Of a DNA stretch of 64,000 nt, positions 49,794 to 59,230 are shown one piece after another. Source of the DNA: Pseudomonas sivasensis. Its GTDB lineage: Bacteria > Pseudomonadota > Gammaproteobacteria > Pseudomonadales > Pseudomonadaceae. Each line of letters starts with the position of its first letter. Position 1 is the stretch's first letter. The notes under the pieces were generated by a model, which saw only the letters and a program-made list of their open reading frames with translations, made no database searches and had not been told where the DNA came from. The stretch lies in contig NZ_JAAOWU010000008.1 in the NCBI RefSeq assembly GCF_013778505.1, forward strand, positions 1-64,000, given 5' to 3'. A program made the translations under genes and the position numbers.

Positions 49794-50702
49794 ATGCAAG
49801 ATCTCAACGACCTCTATTATTTTGCCAAAGTCGTCGAAGCCGGCGGTTTCGCAGCCGCCGGTCGGCTGCTGGGCATCCCCAAGTCACGGTTGTCGCGGCG
49901 CATTGCCGAGCTCGAAGAGCGCCTGGGCGCACGCCTGCTACAACGCACCACGCGCCAACTGACCCTCACCGCCGTCGGCGAACGCTACCTGCGCCACTGC
50001 CAAGCGATGCTGCTGGAAGCCGAGATGGCCGACGAGGCCGTGGCCAGCATGTCCAGCGAACCCCGTGGACGTCTGCGGGTGACGTGCCCGGTGGGGCTGG
50101 CACAGAACATGATGCCGGACGTGGTCGCCGGGTTTCTGGCAGCACATCCTCAGGTGCAGTTGGAAATGACCCTGGTCAACCGCCGAGTCGACCTCGTGGC
50201 CGAAGGCATCGATGTGGCGCTGCGAGTGCGTGAGCAAGGCGATGAAGACCCGCTGCTGGTCACCAAGCGCCTGCGCCCGGCCCAGACCGTCCTGGTTGCC
50301 AGCCCGAACTTCATGCATGGCCGATCTATCAGCACCCTTGATGACCTCAAGCAGCTGCCGATACTCGGTGCATTGGAGGCGGACCGGATGGTGCACCAGC
50401 GCATCCTCGATCCCCAGGGCAACCCCCACGACCTGATTATGGAAGCACGTCTGGGCGTTGATGACTTCAACGTGCGCAAGGCCAGCGCCATCATGGGCCT
50501 GGGCTTTACCGTGCTGCCAATGATGTACTGCGAGGAAGAATTGGCCAACGGCCACTTGGTGCAACTGCTGCCGGAATGGTCACTGCCCGGCGGTTGGTTG
50601 CAGGCCGTCTACCCACACCGGCGCGGTGTGCTGCCGGCCATTCGTGCCTGGATCGATTACCTGGAAGAAGGCTTTAAAAGCTGCGGAGACCGCCTGCTAT
50701 GA
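49794..50702 (+). CDS. LysR-type regulator of azoR
   Basis: A 302-residue LysR protein. N-terminal HTH (GGFAAAGRLLGIPKSRLSRR), then a two-lobed effector domain with an ETL-like RRVDLVAEGIDVALR. The gene is divergent from azoR with a 125-base spacer, the usual layout for control of the neighbour. Four-base overlap with the next gene. Confidence 0.93.
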   Translation: MQDLNDLYYFAKVVEAGGFAAAGRLLGIPKSRLSRRIAELEERLGARLLQRTTRQLTLTAVGERYLRHCQAMLLEAEMADEAVASMSSEPRGRLRVTCPVGLAQNMMPDVVAGFLAAHPQVQLEMTLVNRRVDLVAEGIDVALRVREQGDEDPLLVTKRLRPAQTVLVASPNFMHGRSISTLDDLKQLPILGALEADRMVHQRILDPQGNPHDLIMEARLGVDDFNVRKASAIMGLGFTVLPMMYCEEELANGHLVQLLPEWSLPGGWLQAVYPHRRGVLPAIRAWIDYLEEGFKSCGDRLL

Positions 50703-51055
50703 AGATGACCGAAGCGCAAGTCGCCACCTTTTGCCTGAGCCTGCCCGGCGCGCGGGAGGACTACAAATGGGGCGGCGTGCGAGTGTTCTCGATTGCCGGC
50801 AACAAGATGTTCGCCCTGCAAAACCTGCGCGGCGACTCGTTGGCGTTCAAGGTCGACAAGGAACTGTTTCTCGGCCACGTGGACCGCCCCGGTATCCACC
50901 CCGCGCCATACCTGGCGCGTGCGCAGTGGATCATCATGAACACGCCCTACCCGCTGGGCGCCGAGGAACTGCGTGGCTTGTTGCAGCGCTCCCACCAACT
51001 GGTGGTGAGCAAGCTACCCAAGCGCACGCAGATTGGTTTGTTGCTAGAGGACTGA
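50699..51055 (+). CDS. MmcQ/YjbR family protein
   Basis: A 118-residue MmcQ/YjbR protein (double-wing DNA-binding fold). Typical marks: LSLPGAREDYKWGG at the start, VFSIAGNKMFAL, and a YLARAQWIIMNTP run before the final helix. Biochemical role unknown. Coupled to the LysR gene. Confidence 0.9.
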   Translation: MKMTEAQVATFCLSLPGAREDYKWGGVRVFSIAGNKMFALQNLRGDSLAFKVDKELFLGHVDRPGIHPAPYLARAQWIIMNTPYPLGAEELRGLLQRSHQLVVSKLPKRTQIGLLLED

Positions 51056-51427
51056 CAGTAACGTGCCGCCAAGGAACAACTGGTCCAACCAGAACACTTG
51101 GTGCAACAGCACAATCACCCAGAACAGCACCTGGAAAGACACCTTGCGCGTCTTGTGCCGGAACACCTGCTGAGCAATCAACGCCCCGGGCCAACCGCCG
51201 GCCAACTCAACGGCGTGCAGGATGTTTTCCGGTGTGCGCCAGCTGTCGGTGCGCGCCTTGCGTTTATCACTCCAGTACAGCAAAAACGCGATCACGCTGA
51301 CCACGCCATAGGCCACCAGCGGGATCACGGTTTCGCCGCGCTGCCACACCAGCACCGACCCCAACAGCGGCGCGGCGCACAGCAGCACAAAGATCGCCGC
51401 CTTCAGGCGCGGGTGCTGGATGATCAT
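51044..51427 (-). CDS. DUF1294 membrane protein
   Basis: A 127-residue membrane protein with about three hydrophobic helices and the DUF1294 core: YWSDKRKA, then [20 protein letters not shown] and the H-x-x-RK pair RHKTRKVSF. Role unknown. ATG at 51427 overlaps the uppP end. Convergent with the MmcQ gene. Confidence 0.9.
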   Translation of the reverse strand: MIIQHPRLKAAIFVLLCAAPLLGSVLVWQRGETVIPLVAYGVVSVIAFLLYWSDKRKARTDSWRTPENILHAVELAGGWPGALIAQQVFRHKTRKVSFQVLFWVIVLLHQVFWLDQLFLGGTLLSVL

Positions 51428-52254
51428 GCCGTTGCCGCCGCCCAGTCGATCCAACCGAACTGCCAAGTCGCCAGGATCAGTAGGCCAAACCCGATGCGGT
51501 ACCAGGCAAACGCCGCGTAGCTATGGCTGGCGATGAACTTGAGCAGGCCCTTGACCGCGATCATCGCGAAGATGAACGAGGTGATAAACCCAATGGCAAA
51601 GACCGGCAGGTCCGCTGGCTGGAACAGGTCGCGGTACTTGTAGCCCGAGTACACCGCAGCACCGACCATGGTCGGCATGGCGAGGAAGAACGAGAACTCG
51701 GTAGCGGTCTTGCGCGACAGGCCAAACAGCAGGCCGCCGATGATGGTCGAGCCGGAGCGCGAAGTGCCCGGGATCATCGCCAGGCACTGGGCAAAGCCTA
51801 CCTTGAGTGCATCTTTCCAGGTGATGTCGTCGACGGTCTCGGCATGCACTTCATGCTCGCGGCGCTCGGCCCACAGCATGATGACGCCGCCCACCACCAG
51901 CGCTGTGGCGACAGTGATCGGGTTGAACAGGTAGTGGTGAATCAAGTCGGCGAAAATCACCCCAAGGACCACGGCCGGCAGGAACGCAATCAGCAGGTTG
52001 ATCGTGAAACGCTGCGCATTGCGCTGGGTTGGCAAGCCGGTGACAACGTCGAGAATCTTGCGCCGAAACTCCCAGACCACCGCCAAAATGGCGCCGAGCT
52101 GAATAATGATGTTGAAGGCCATCGCACGTTCACCGCCGAAATCGAGCAAGTCGGCAACGATGATCTGGTGGCCGGTACTGGAGATCGGCAGGAACTCCGT
52201 CAACCCCTCCACTACGCCGAGAATCAATGCCTGAATGGCGGTCCAAAAATCCAT
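51424..52254 (-). CDS. uppP: undecaprenyl-diphosphatase
   Basis: A 276-residue integral membrane phosphatase of the UppP/BacA family. [29 protein letters not shown] contains the first conserved Glu/Ser motif; the second is near [12 protein letters not shown]. It recycles the lipid carrier for peptidoglycan synthesis and gives bacitracin resistance. Start at ATG 52254 after GGGGGAAGC. Confidence 0.95.
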   Translation of the reverse strand: MDFWTAIQALILGVVEGLTEFLPISSTGHQIIVADLLDFGGERAMAFNIIIQLGAILAVVWEFRRKILDVVTGLPTQRNAQRFTINLLIAFLPAVVLGVIFADLIHHYLFNPITVATALVVGGVIMLWAERREHEVHAETVDDITWKDALKVGFAQCLAMIPGTSRSGSTIIGGLLFGLSRKTATEFSFFLAMPTMVGAAVYSGYKYRDLFQPADLPVFAIGFITSFIFAMIAVKGLLKFIASHSYAAFAWYRIGFGLLILATWQFGWIDWAAATA

Positions 52255-52486
52255 GCTTCCCCCAAAGGTCATGCGCTATGGCACGCCTTGTTAGTCTTTT
52301 TTAATGGTTCACTGACGACGAGCGCGCTGAAGGCCCAGTGTTGATGATGATCAACACCAGTCTGCAAAAATTCTGTGAAAATCAGGCAGTACTCAGGTTT
52401 TTCGATTACGGGCCGAAAGCCTATCAGACAAGGCGTAAAAGTCGATGCGACGCCCACAATTATAAAAAGCCCGGAGTGACAGGACG

Positions 52487-54121
52487 ATGAACAGTTTGCG
52501 CAATATGTCGATCAGCCGACGCCTATGGCTGATCCTGATAGTCGCCCTGCTGATGCTGCTGGCCCTGGGTTTGCTGATGCTCAAGCAGATCCATGACGAC
52601 CTTTACCAAGCCAAACGTCAACAGACCCAACACGTGGTCCAGACCGCCAGTGGGATCCTGACGTTCTATCACGGCCTGGAAACCACCGGTGTGATGACCC
52701 GTGACGCCGCCCAGAAACAAGCCCTGAGCGCGGTGCGGGGGTTGCGTTACGACCATGACGACTATTTCTGGATCAACGACCTCACGCCCGTGATGATCAT
52801 GCACCCGGCCAACCCCAAGCTCGATGGCCAGAACCTTTCGGCTATCCGCGATCCCGATGGGTTTGCCGTGTTCAACGAGTTCGTCAGCCTGGCAAAAGCC
52901 AAGGGCGCCGGGATCGTCAACTATCGCTGGCCTAAGCCCGGCGCACAGGCCCCCGTGGCCAAGACTTCCTATATCCAGCTGTTCGAACCCTGGGGCTGGA
53001 TTATCGGCTCCGGCGTCTATGTGGACGACGTGCAGGCCGAGTTCAGCGGCCAAGTGTGGAAAGCCTCCATGATCGGCCTGGGCATTGCGCTGGTGATGGG
53101 TCTGCTGGTGTCGCTGATTGCGCGCAGCATCGTGCGCCCGTTGCAGGCGGCGGTGAATGCCATGGGCAATATCGCCAGCGGTGAAAGCGACCTGACCCGC
53201 AGCCTCGACACCCACGGCCGTGACGAAATAACCCAACTGTCCCAGCACTTCAACAGTTTCACCACCAAGCTGCGTCAGGTGGTAAGCCAGTTGCAGGTGT
53301 GCGCGAACGCCCTGGGCCAGTCCTCTACCGACTTGGGCAACAACGCCAGCTCGGCCCATGACCGCAGCCAGCAGCAGTCGCAGCAGATGGAGCTGGTCGC
53401 CACTGCCATCAACGAAGTCACCTACGGCGTGCAGGACGTGGCCAAGAACGCGGAACATGCCGCCAGCGAAATGCGCGATGCCCAGGCCCAGGCGCACCAA
53501 GGCCAGGTCAATATCGACAGCAGCCTGCAACAGATCGACCAACTCTCCAACACCATCAGCCAGGCGGTGGAAGTGATCCGCACGCTGTCCAGCGAAAGCA
53601 CCCAGATCGGTGGCGTGCTGGAAGTGATCCGCTCCATCGCCGACCAAACCAACCTGCTGGCCCTGAACGCTGCCATCGAAGCGGCTCGCGCGGGGGAGCA
53701 AGGCCGAGGGTTTGCGGTGGTGGCCGACGAAGTGCGCCTGCTCGCCCAACGCACGCAAAAGTCCACCGCCGAAATCCAGGTGATGATCGAGCGCCTGCAA
53801 GGACACTCGGAAGCGGCGGTCAAGGTGATCAGCGACAGCCACAGCGCCTCCCAACTGACCATTGAGCAGGCAGGTCAGGCCGGTGCCAGCCTCACTGCGA
53901 TTGGGCAGGCCTTGCACAACCTCAACGGCCTGAACGCGTCCATCGCCAGTGCCACCCTGCAACAGGCCCATGTGGTGGAAGACATCAACCAGAACGTCAC
54001 CCAGGCGGCGGGCTTGTCCCACAGCACGGCACTGGCAGCGGAACAGTCCAGTGTGGCCAGCGCGCATTTGCGCGGGTTGAGCGAGCAGCTCGACGGCCTC
54101 TTGCGCCAGTTCAAGGTCTAA
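52487..54121 (+). CDS. methyl-accepting chemotaxis protein
   Basis: A 544-residue chemoreceptor. TM1 at about 12-30, periplasmic sCache-type sensor ([17 protein letters not shown] motif, binding small acids in relatives), TM2 at about 190-210, HAMP, then the signalling hairpin with [20 protein letters not shown]. Ligand not known. The 232-base gap before it contains GTGTTGA-TCAACAC hairpin (52338-52357) and the likely promoter. Confidence 0.93.
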   Translation: MNSLRNMSISRRLWLILIVALLMLLALGLLMLKQIHDDLYQAKRQQTQHVVQTASGILTFYHGLETTGVMTRDAAQKQALSAVRGLRYDHDDYFWINDLTPVMIMHPANPKLDGQNLSAIRDPDGFAVFNEFVSLAKAKGAGIVNYRWPKPGAQAPVAKTSYIQLFEPWGWIIGSGVYVDDVQAEFSGQVWKASMIGLGIALVMGLLVSLIARSIVRPLQAAVNAMGNIASGESDLTRSLDTHGRDEITQLSQHFNSFTTKLRQVVSQLQVCANALGQSSTDLGNNASSAHDRSQQQSQQMELVATAINEVTYGVQDVAKNAEHAASEMRDAQAQAHQGQVNIDSSLQQIDQLSNTISQAVEVIRTLSSESTQIGGVLEVIRSIADQTNLLALNAAIEAARAGEQGRGFAVVADEVRLLAQRTQKSTAEIQVMIERLQGHSEAAVKVISDSHSASQLTIEQAGQAGASLTAIGQALHNLNGLNASIASATLQQAHVVEDINQNVTQAAGLSHSTALAAEQSSVASAHLRGLSEQLDGLLRQFKV

Positions 54122-54129
54122 CACTGCTC

Positions 54130-54228
54130 CAAATGTAGGGGGGGCTTGCCCCCGATGGCGATATATCAGTCTGCACAGGTGCAACTGACCTCTCGCTATC
54201 GGGGGCAAGCCCCCTCCTACATTTGCCC
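54130..54228. repeat. REP-type inverted repeat pair
   Basis: AAATGTAGGGGGGGCTTGCC at 54130 and, inverted, GGCAAGCCCCCTCCTACATTT near 54206, flank an AT-richer centre; both extend to GATGGCGATA/CTATCGGGGG. This is the REPIN-like doublet typical of the fluorescens group. Lies just after the chemoreceptor gene. Confidence 0.85.
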
Positions 54229-54298
54229 TACTGTGTTTTGAAGATTGCTGGCCTGTGGTTACAATCCCCGCCCTCTCCCACTCCCCCAAGGAACCGCC

Positions 54299-54862
54299 AT
54301 GTCCGGGCTTGAACTGTTCGCCGCTGCCCTGGGGGTGATCGCTGTCTGGCTGACGGTCAAGCAAAACCCATGGTGCTGGCCCATCGGGCTGGTGATGGTG
54401 TTGCTGTACACCTGGGTGTTCTACGACGTGAAACTCTATTCCGACATGCTGCTGCAGGTGGTCTACGCCGCGCTGCAAGTCTATGGCTGGTGGCAGTGGA
54501 CCCGCGCGGGCGAGGTCAAGCAAGGCCGCCAGGTCACGAGCCTGGGGGTGCCGGCAATCATGACCAGCCTCGCGATCGGCGCGGTGGGCAGCCTGCTGCT
54601 CGGTGCCGCCATGGCCCACTGGACCGATGCTGCGCAACCCTGGCTCGACGCGGCCCTCACCGGCTTCAGCCTGGTGGCGCAAATGTGGATGGCGCAGAAA
54701 CGCGTGCAATGCTGGCCGTTGTGGATTGCCGTGGATGTGATCTTCGTCGGGCTGTTCCTCTATAAAGGCCTGTACCTCACCGCCGGGCTCTATGCCTTGT
54801 TCACCGTGATCGCCGTGCAGGGCTGGCGTGAATGGCGCGCCGATCCGGCGTTGCGCACATGA
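54299..54862 (+). CDS. pnuC: PnuC-type NMN/ribosyl-nicotinamide transporter
   Basis: A 187-residue membrane protein with about seven helices and PnuC patterns: WLTVKQNPWCWPIGLV, YSDMLLQVVYAALQVYGWW, and AQKRVQCWPLWIAVD. It brings nicotinamide riboside into the cell. ATGA overlap with the kinase gene that traps it. Confidence 0.93.
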   Translation: MSGLELFAAALGVIAVWLTVKQNPWCWPIGLVMVLLYTWVFYDVKLYSDMLLQVVYAALQVYGWWQWTRAGEVKQGRQVTSLGVPAIMTSLAIGAVGSLLLGAAMAHWTDAAQPWLDAALTGFSLVAQMWMAQKRVQCWPLWIAVDVIFVGLFLYKGLYLTAGLYALFTVIAVQGWREWRADPALRT

Positions 54863-55380
54863 AAGTAGTGGTTTTGGCGGGGCCTGAATCCAGCGGCAAA
54901 AGCTGGCTCGCAGCGCAGTTGCACGCGCACTTTGGTGGGTTGATGGTCGGCGAGTATGTGCGCTATTTCATTGATCACCATCAGCGCGATACCTGCCTGG
55001 CGGATATCCCGGCCATCGCCCACGGCCAACTGGCCTGGGAAGACGCGGCCCGCGCCGAACAACCTCGCCTACTGGTTCTCGACACCCATCTGCTCACCAA
55101 CAAGCTGTGGAGCCAGACCCTGTTCGGCGACTACCCGGCGTGGCTCGACGATGAGTTGTTGGCACGTCATTACGACCTGCACCTGTTGCTCTCCCCCGAA
55201 GATGTGGAGTGGACGGCCGATGGCCAACGCTGCCAGCCGGAACTGGAGGATCGTCGCGCGTTTTTCCAGCAAAGCCTGGACTGGATGCATCAGCATCAAC
55301 AGCCGGTGGTGGTGATTCGCGGGAATTGGGAGGAACGATGCAAAGCCGCGTTTGCTGCGGTAAAACAGCTGTTGCAGTGA
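54859..55380 (+). CDS. NadR-like ribosylnicotinamide kinase
   Basis: A 173-residue P-loop kinase (Walker A GPESSGKS). It resembles the kinase half of NadR, with no HTH or adenylyltransferase domain. VGEYVRYFID and LVLDTHLLTNKLW are typical. With PnuC it forms a salvage pair for NAD: uptake, then phosphorylation. Terminator follows. Confidence 0.9.
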   Translation: MKVVVLAGPESSGKSWLAAQLHAHFGGLMVGEYVRYFIDHHQRDTCLADIPAIAHGQLAWEDAARAEQPRLLVLDTHLLTNKLWSQTLFGDYPAWLDDELLARHYDLHLLLSPEDVEWTADGQRCQPELEDRRAFFQQSLDWMHQHQQPVVVIRGNWEERCKAAFAAVKQLLQ

Positions 55381-55438
55381 GCGAGCTTGTCGAATCGTCG
55401 CATCGCGCGAACCGGGTGGCGAAGCCGCCCAAAAACAA

Positions 55439-55474
55439 ACACCGCGATCTGCCTGGCAGACCGCGGTGTTTTTT
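55439..55474. terminator. bidirectional terminator between pnuC operon and ggt
   Basis: CACCGCG-(14-base loop)-CGCGGTG stem with A and T runs; serves both convergent transcripts. Confidence 0.82.
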
Positions 55475-55491
55475 ATTGGGAACCGAGGCGT

Positions 55492-57216
55492 TTAGTAGCC
55501 CAGGGAAAGCCCAGTATTACGACGCGGGTCGTTAGCCCCGTAGAAGCGATTGTTACCCACCGGCTTGCCACCCAGGGAAGGCGCGCCTACCAGGATCGCC
55601 GCCAAGTGGTTGGCATCCTGCGGCCCTGCAAACTTATGGCCCCAGCTTTCCAGAAGCTTCTGGGTATCCGGGCTGACCGCGAAGGTCTCAAGGTTGGTGG
55701 TTTCCGGCATCCACTGCTGGTGGAAACGCGGCGCATCCACGGCTTCCTGGATGTTCATCTTGTAGTCGATCACGTTCAAAATGGTCAGCAGGGTCGCGGT
55801 GATGATGCGGCTGCCACCCGGCGTGCCCACCACCATGACGGCCTTGCCATCCTTGGTCACGATGGTTGGGCTCATCGACGACAACGGCGCCTTGCCCGGG
55901 GCGATGGCGTTGGCTTCACCCTGCACCAGCCCGTACATGTTCGGCACGCCGACCTTGACGGTGAAGTCGTCCATTTCATCGTTGAGAATCACCCCGGTCT
56001 TGCTCGCCATCACGCCCGCGCCGAACCAGTCGTTGAGGGTGTAAGTGACGGACACCGCATTGCCCCATTTGTCGACGATGGAGTAGTGGGTGGTGTTGTT
56101 GCCTTCATGGGGCGAGACCCCCGGTTTGATCGCCTGGGAATCACCGGCCTTTTGCGGCTCGATAGCATCACGCAGCTTGGCGGCGTAGTTTTTATCCAGC
56201 AGATGCTCGATCGGGTTCTTCACGAAATCCGGGTCGCCGAGGTAGCTGTTGCGGTCCACATAGGCGTGGCGCATGGCTTCGATCTGGTAGTGCAGGCCTT
56301 GGGCCGAGTGATAGCCCAGGTCGGCCATCGGGTAGCCTTCGAGGATGTTCATGATCTGGCAGATCACTACACCGCCCGAGCTCGGCGGCGGCGCGGAAAC
56401 GACGTGGTAACCCCGGTAGTCGCACTCGATGGGCGCCAGTTCGCGGGTCTTGTACTTGTCGAGGTCGGCCTGGGTGATGATGCCTTTGCCTGCCTGGCTG
56501 GAATCTACCAGGGCCTTGGCGACCCAACCTTTATAGAAACCGTCCGAACCTTTGGCGGAGATTTCCTTCAGGGTCTTGGCCAGGTCTTTCTGCACCAGTT
56601 TCTGTCCGACCTGCATCGGCTGGCCGTTGTGCAGGAAGATGGCGCGCAGGTCCTTGTCTTTTTCGAACTCGCCGGTTGCGGTGTGCAGCAGGTCGATGTC
56701 GCCTTGTTCCAGGGCGAAACCGTTTTCTGCCAGCTTGATCGCCGGGGCAATCACCTGGGCGCGCTTGAGGGTGCCGTACTTGCTCAAGGCCAGTTCCATG
56801 CCCGACACGGTCCCCGGCACGCCGACAGCCAGGTGACCCTTGGCGCTGAGGCCTTCGATGACGTTGCCGTCCTTGTCCAGGTACATATTGGCAGTAGCCG
56901 CCAGCGGGGCTTTTTCGCGGAAGTCGAGGAAGGTCTTGCGCCCGTCCGCCAGTTGCACAGTCATGAAACCGCCGCCGCCCAGGTTGCCCGCCGCCGGGTA
57001 CACCACCGCCAGCGCATAGCCTACGGCCACGGCCGCATCCACCGCGTTGCCCCCGGCCTTGAGCACATCCACGCCCACATGAGTTGCCAAATGCTGAGCC
57101 GTCACCACCATGCCATTTTCACCGGCCACCGGAGCTTGGGAAGCAGCTTGTACACCACTGACCGTCAACACCAGGGCAGTGGCAATCAAGGTACGGCTGA
57201 AGGGTTGGTATTTCAT
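55492..57216 (-). CDS. ggt: gamma-glutamyltranspeptidase
   Basis: A 574-residue periplasmic GGT with signal peptide (MKYQPFSRTLIATALVLTV). It self-cleaves before the Thr in NNTTHYSIVD to make two subunits; the later SSGGVVICQ-like and NDWFGAGVMASK regions are typical. Hydrolyses glutathione and gamma-glutamyl peptides. Confidence 0.95.
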   Translation of the reverse strand: MKYQPFSRTLIATALVLTVSGVQAASQAPVAGENGMVVTAQHLATHVGVDVLKAGGNAVDAAVAVGYALAVVYPAAGNLGGGGFMTVQLADGRKTFLDFREKAPLAATANMYLDKDGNVIEGLSAKGHLAVGVPGTVSGMELALSKYGTLKRAQVIAPAIKLAENGFALEQGDIDLLHTATGEFEKDKDLRAIFLHNGQPMQVGQKLVQKDLAKTLKEISAKGSDGFYKGWVAKALVDSSQAGKGIITQADLDKYKTRELAPIECDYRGYHVVSAPPPSSGGVVICQIMNILEGYPMADLGYHSAQGLHYQIEAMRHAYVDRNSYLGDPDFVKNPIEHLLDKNYAAKLRDAIEPQKAGDSQAIKPGVSPHEGNNTTHYSIVDKWGNAVSVTYTLNDWFGAGVMASKTGVILNDEMDDFTVKVGVPNMYGLVQGEANAIAPGKAPLSSMSPTIVTKDGKAVMVVGTPGGSRIITATLLTILNVIDYKMNIQEAVDAPRFHQQWMPETTNLETFAVSPDTQKLLESWGHKFAGPQDANHLAAILVGAPSLGGKPVGNNRFYGANDPRRNTGLSLGY

Positions 57217-57671
57217 CCATGGCTACTCGGGTTGTTGAGATGCACCAAAATAGCTCGTCGGCAATTTAATCCCCAGCGCAATGGCGTTTTTATTACAGAA
57301 CTTGTCGGTCATAGAACGGACCGAAAAAAACCAATCTTTAGCTGACCCACTGCAATCGTGGGACAAGCTCCCCTCCCACACTTTTTTAACCGCGTTTAAT
57401 CAGTGAGCGCCGGGGTTGGCTCGCAGAGTTGCGGTGGTGCACACCAATATCCGCTACCATCCCGGCCACTTCGTCGATGGCGGGATCTAGGTCAAGAAGG
57501 CCTCGGTGATGAAAGACATGGTCGAAGGCAACCCATTGGCAGCGTTCTGCGCCGAGGTGTTGCCTCTGGCGCATGAAGCGGTGATTACCAAGCAGTACGC
57601 CAGCGCGCAGCTCGCGCCTACAACAACTGCCGACTGTATAAAAACCATAAGTCACCGCCAGGAGACACCCA
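57217..57671. other. gene-poor gap before MFS gene
   Basis: 455 bases without a confident gene. A hairpin GTGGGA (57358) / TCCCAC (57374) followed by ACTTTTTT could terminate plus transcription and is a REP relative. A frame at 57506 (MKDMVEGNPLAAFCAEVLPL) looks like a remnant of a longer gene that lost its frame; I cannot name it. The rest should hold the promoter of the transporter. Confidence 0.5.
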
Positions 57672-58982
57672 ATGCCCAGTGCGAATCCAGTGCCCGCGAA
57701 CACAGTCGCCGACCCGGTCAACACGCTTTACCACAAGATCACTTGGAAGCTGATTCCCTTCCTGTGCTTCTGTTATCTGGCCGCGTACCTGGACCGAATC
57801 AACATCGGCTTCGCCAAGCTGCAGATGCTCGACCAACTGCACTTCAGCGAAACCGCGTTCGGCCTCGGCGCTGGCCTGTTCTTTGTCGGCTACATCATCT
57901 TTGAAGTGCCGAGCAATTTGGTGCTGGAGCGGGTCGGCGCGAAGATCTGGATCGCACGCATCATGATCACCTGGGGTCTACTCTCGGCCTGCACCATGCT
58001 GGTTACGTCCACGACCCAGTTCTACATCCTGCGTTTTTTGCTCGGCGCCGCCGAAGCCGGGTTCCTGCCGGGCGTGCTGTACTACCTGACCACCTGGTTT
58101 CCCACCCATCGACGCGGGCGCATCATTGCGCTGTTCATGATCGGCCTGCCGCTGTCCAGCGTGATCGGCGGCCCGCTGTCCGGCTGGATCATGGGCCACT
58201 TCGACCACGTGGGTGGCCTGCGCGGCTGGCAGTGGCTGTTCCTGATCGAAGCGGTGCCCAGCGTGTTGCTCGGCGTGCTGACCTTCTGGGCACTGCCCAA
58301 CACCTACCAACAAGCCAAATGGCTGTCGGATGAAGAAAAAGCCCTGCTGGAAAGCGAACTGCGCAAGGACGACGCCGATGGCGCCGGCAGCAAGCACAGC
58401 TTCCGTGACGGCTTCTTCAACCTCAAAGTGTGGATGCTCGGCGGTATCGACTTCTCGATCCTGCTCAGCGCCTATGCCATGGGTTTCTGGATGCCGACCT
58501 TTATTCGCAACGCCGGGGTCACCGACACCTTCCATATCGGCGTGCTCACCGCACTGCCGAGCGTGGCCGCGCTGCTGGGCATGCTCTTGATCGGCGCCAG
58601 CTCCGACAAACACCGCGAACGCCGTTGGCACATCATCGTGCCGTTTTTCATCGGCGCAGCGGCGATGGCCGCCAGCACGTTCTTCACCCATAACGTCGCG
58701 GCCACCGTCGCCCTGTTCGCGGTTGCCTCGGCCGCAATCATCGGCGCAGTGCCGGTGTTCTTCAGCCTGCCGGCGACCTTTCTCAAAGGCACTGCGGCAG
58801 CCACCGGCTTTGCCCTGGCGTGCTCGTTGGCGAATATCGCAGGCCTGGTGAGTAACTCGTTGATGGGGGTGGCGATCGACGTGACCGGCAGCAGCGCGGG
58901 CGCCTTGTGGTTCTTTGCCGGCTGCCTGATTCTCAGCAGTTTCCTGGTCATCGCCTTGCCGGCGAAACGGGTGAATCGTTGA
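57672..58982 (+). CDS. MFS transporter, anion:cation symporter family
   Basis: A 436-residue permease of the ACS (phthalate/glucarate) type: N-terminal YLAAYLDRINIGFAKLQM, FEVPSNLVLERVGAK, then the EAGFLPGVLYYLTTWFP run. Twelve TM segments with a long central loop. Imports an aromatic or sugar acid; substrate not told by sequence. No catabolic gene is beside it. Confidence 0.92.
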   Translation: MPSANPVPANTVADPVNTLYHKITWKLIPFLCFCYLAAYLDRINIGFAKLQMLDQLHFSETAFGLGAGLFFVGYIIFEVPSNLVLERVGAKIWIARIMITWGLLSACTMLVTSTTQFYILRFLLGAAEAGFLPGVLYYLTTWFPTHRRGRIIALFMIGLPLSSVIGGPLSGWIMGHFDHVGGLRGWQWLFLIEAVPSVLLGVLTFWALPNTYQQAKWLSDEEKALLESELRKDDADGAGSKHSFRDGFFNLKVWMLGGIDFSILLSAYAMGFWMPTFIRNAGVTDTFHIGVLTALPSVAALLGMLLIGASSDKHRERRWHIIVPFFIGAAAMAASTFFTHNVAATVALFAVASAAIIGAVPVFFSLPATFLKGTAAATGFALACSLANIAGLVSNSLMGVAIDVTGSSAGALWFFAGCLILSSFLVIALPAKRVNR

Positions 58983-59230
58983 TAACACGGTCGCGTAATG
59001 GCTAGCAGAAAGGCGCCACGCTGGGCACGCAAAACGCTAAAGCGGTGTTGAAATAGATCGACAGTGATTTCGTGCTGGCTGCCCTGACATGGATCACGCG
59101 GCCAGTATCGTTAAAACCAGTGAAATAAAATGCATTTTAAACCGTAGGAACAACCCGAACTCTCGGACCACACAGGGAAGACTTCGCCTGTCAGAAGCCT
59201 CCCTACTTCTTATCCGAGAGATCAGTTTTC

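Noticed and set aside
52523..54709. 728-codon minus frame across the chemoreceptor and pnuC
   Set aside because: Antisense frame kept open by high GC; the plus strand has clear, well-known proteins.
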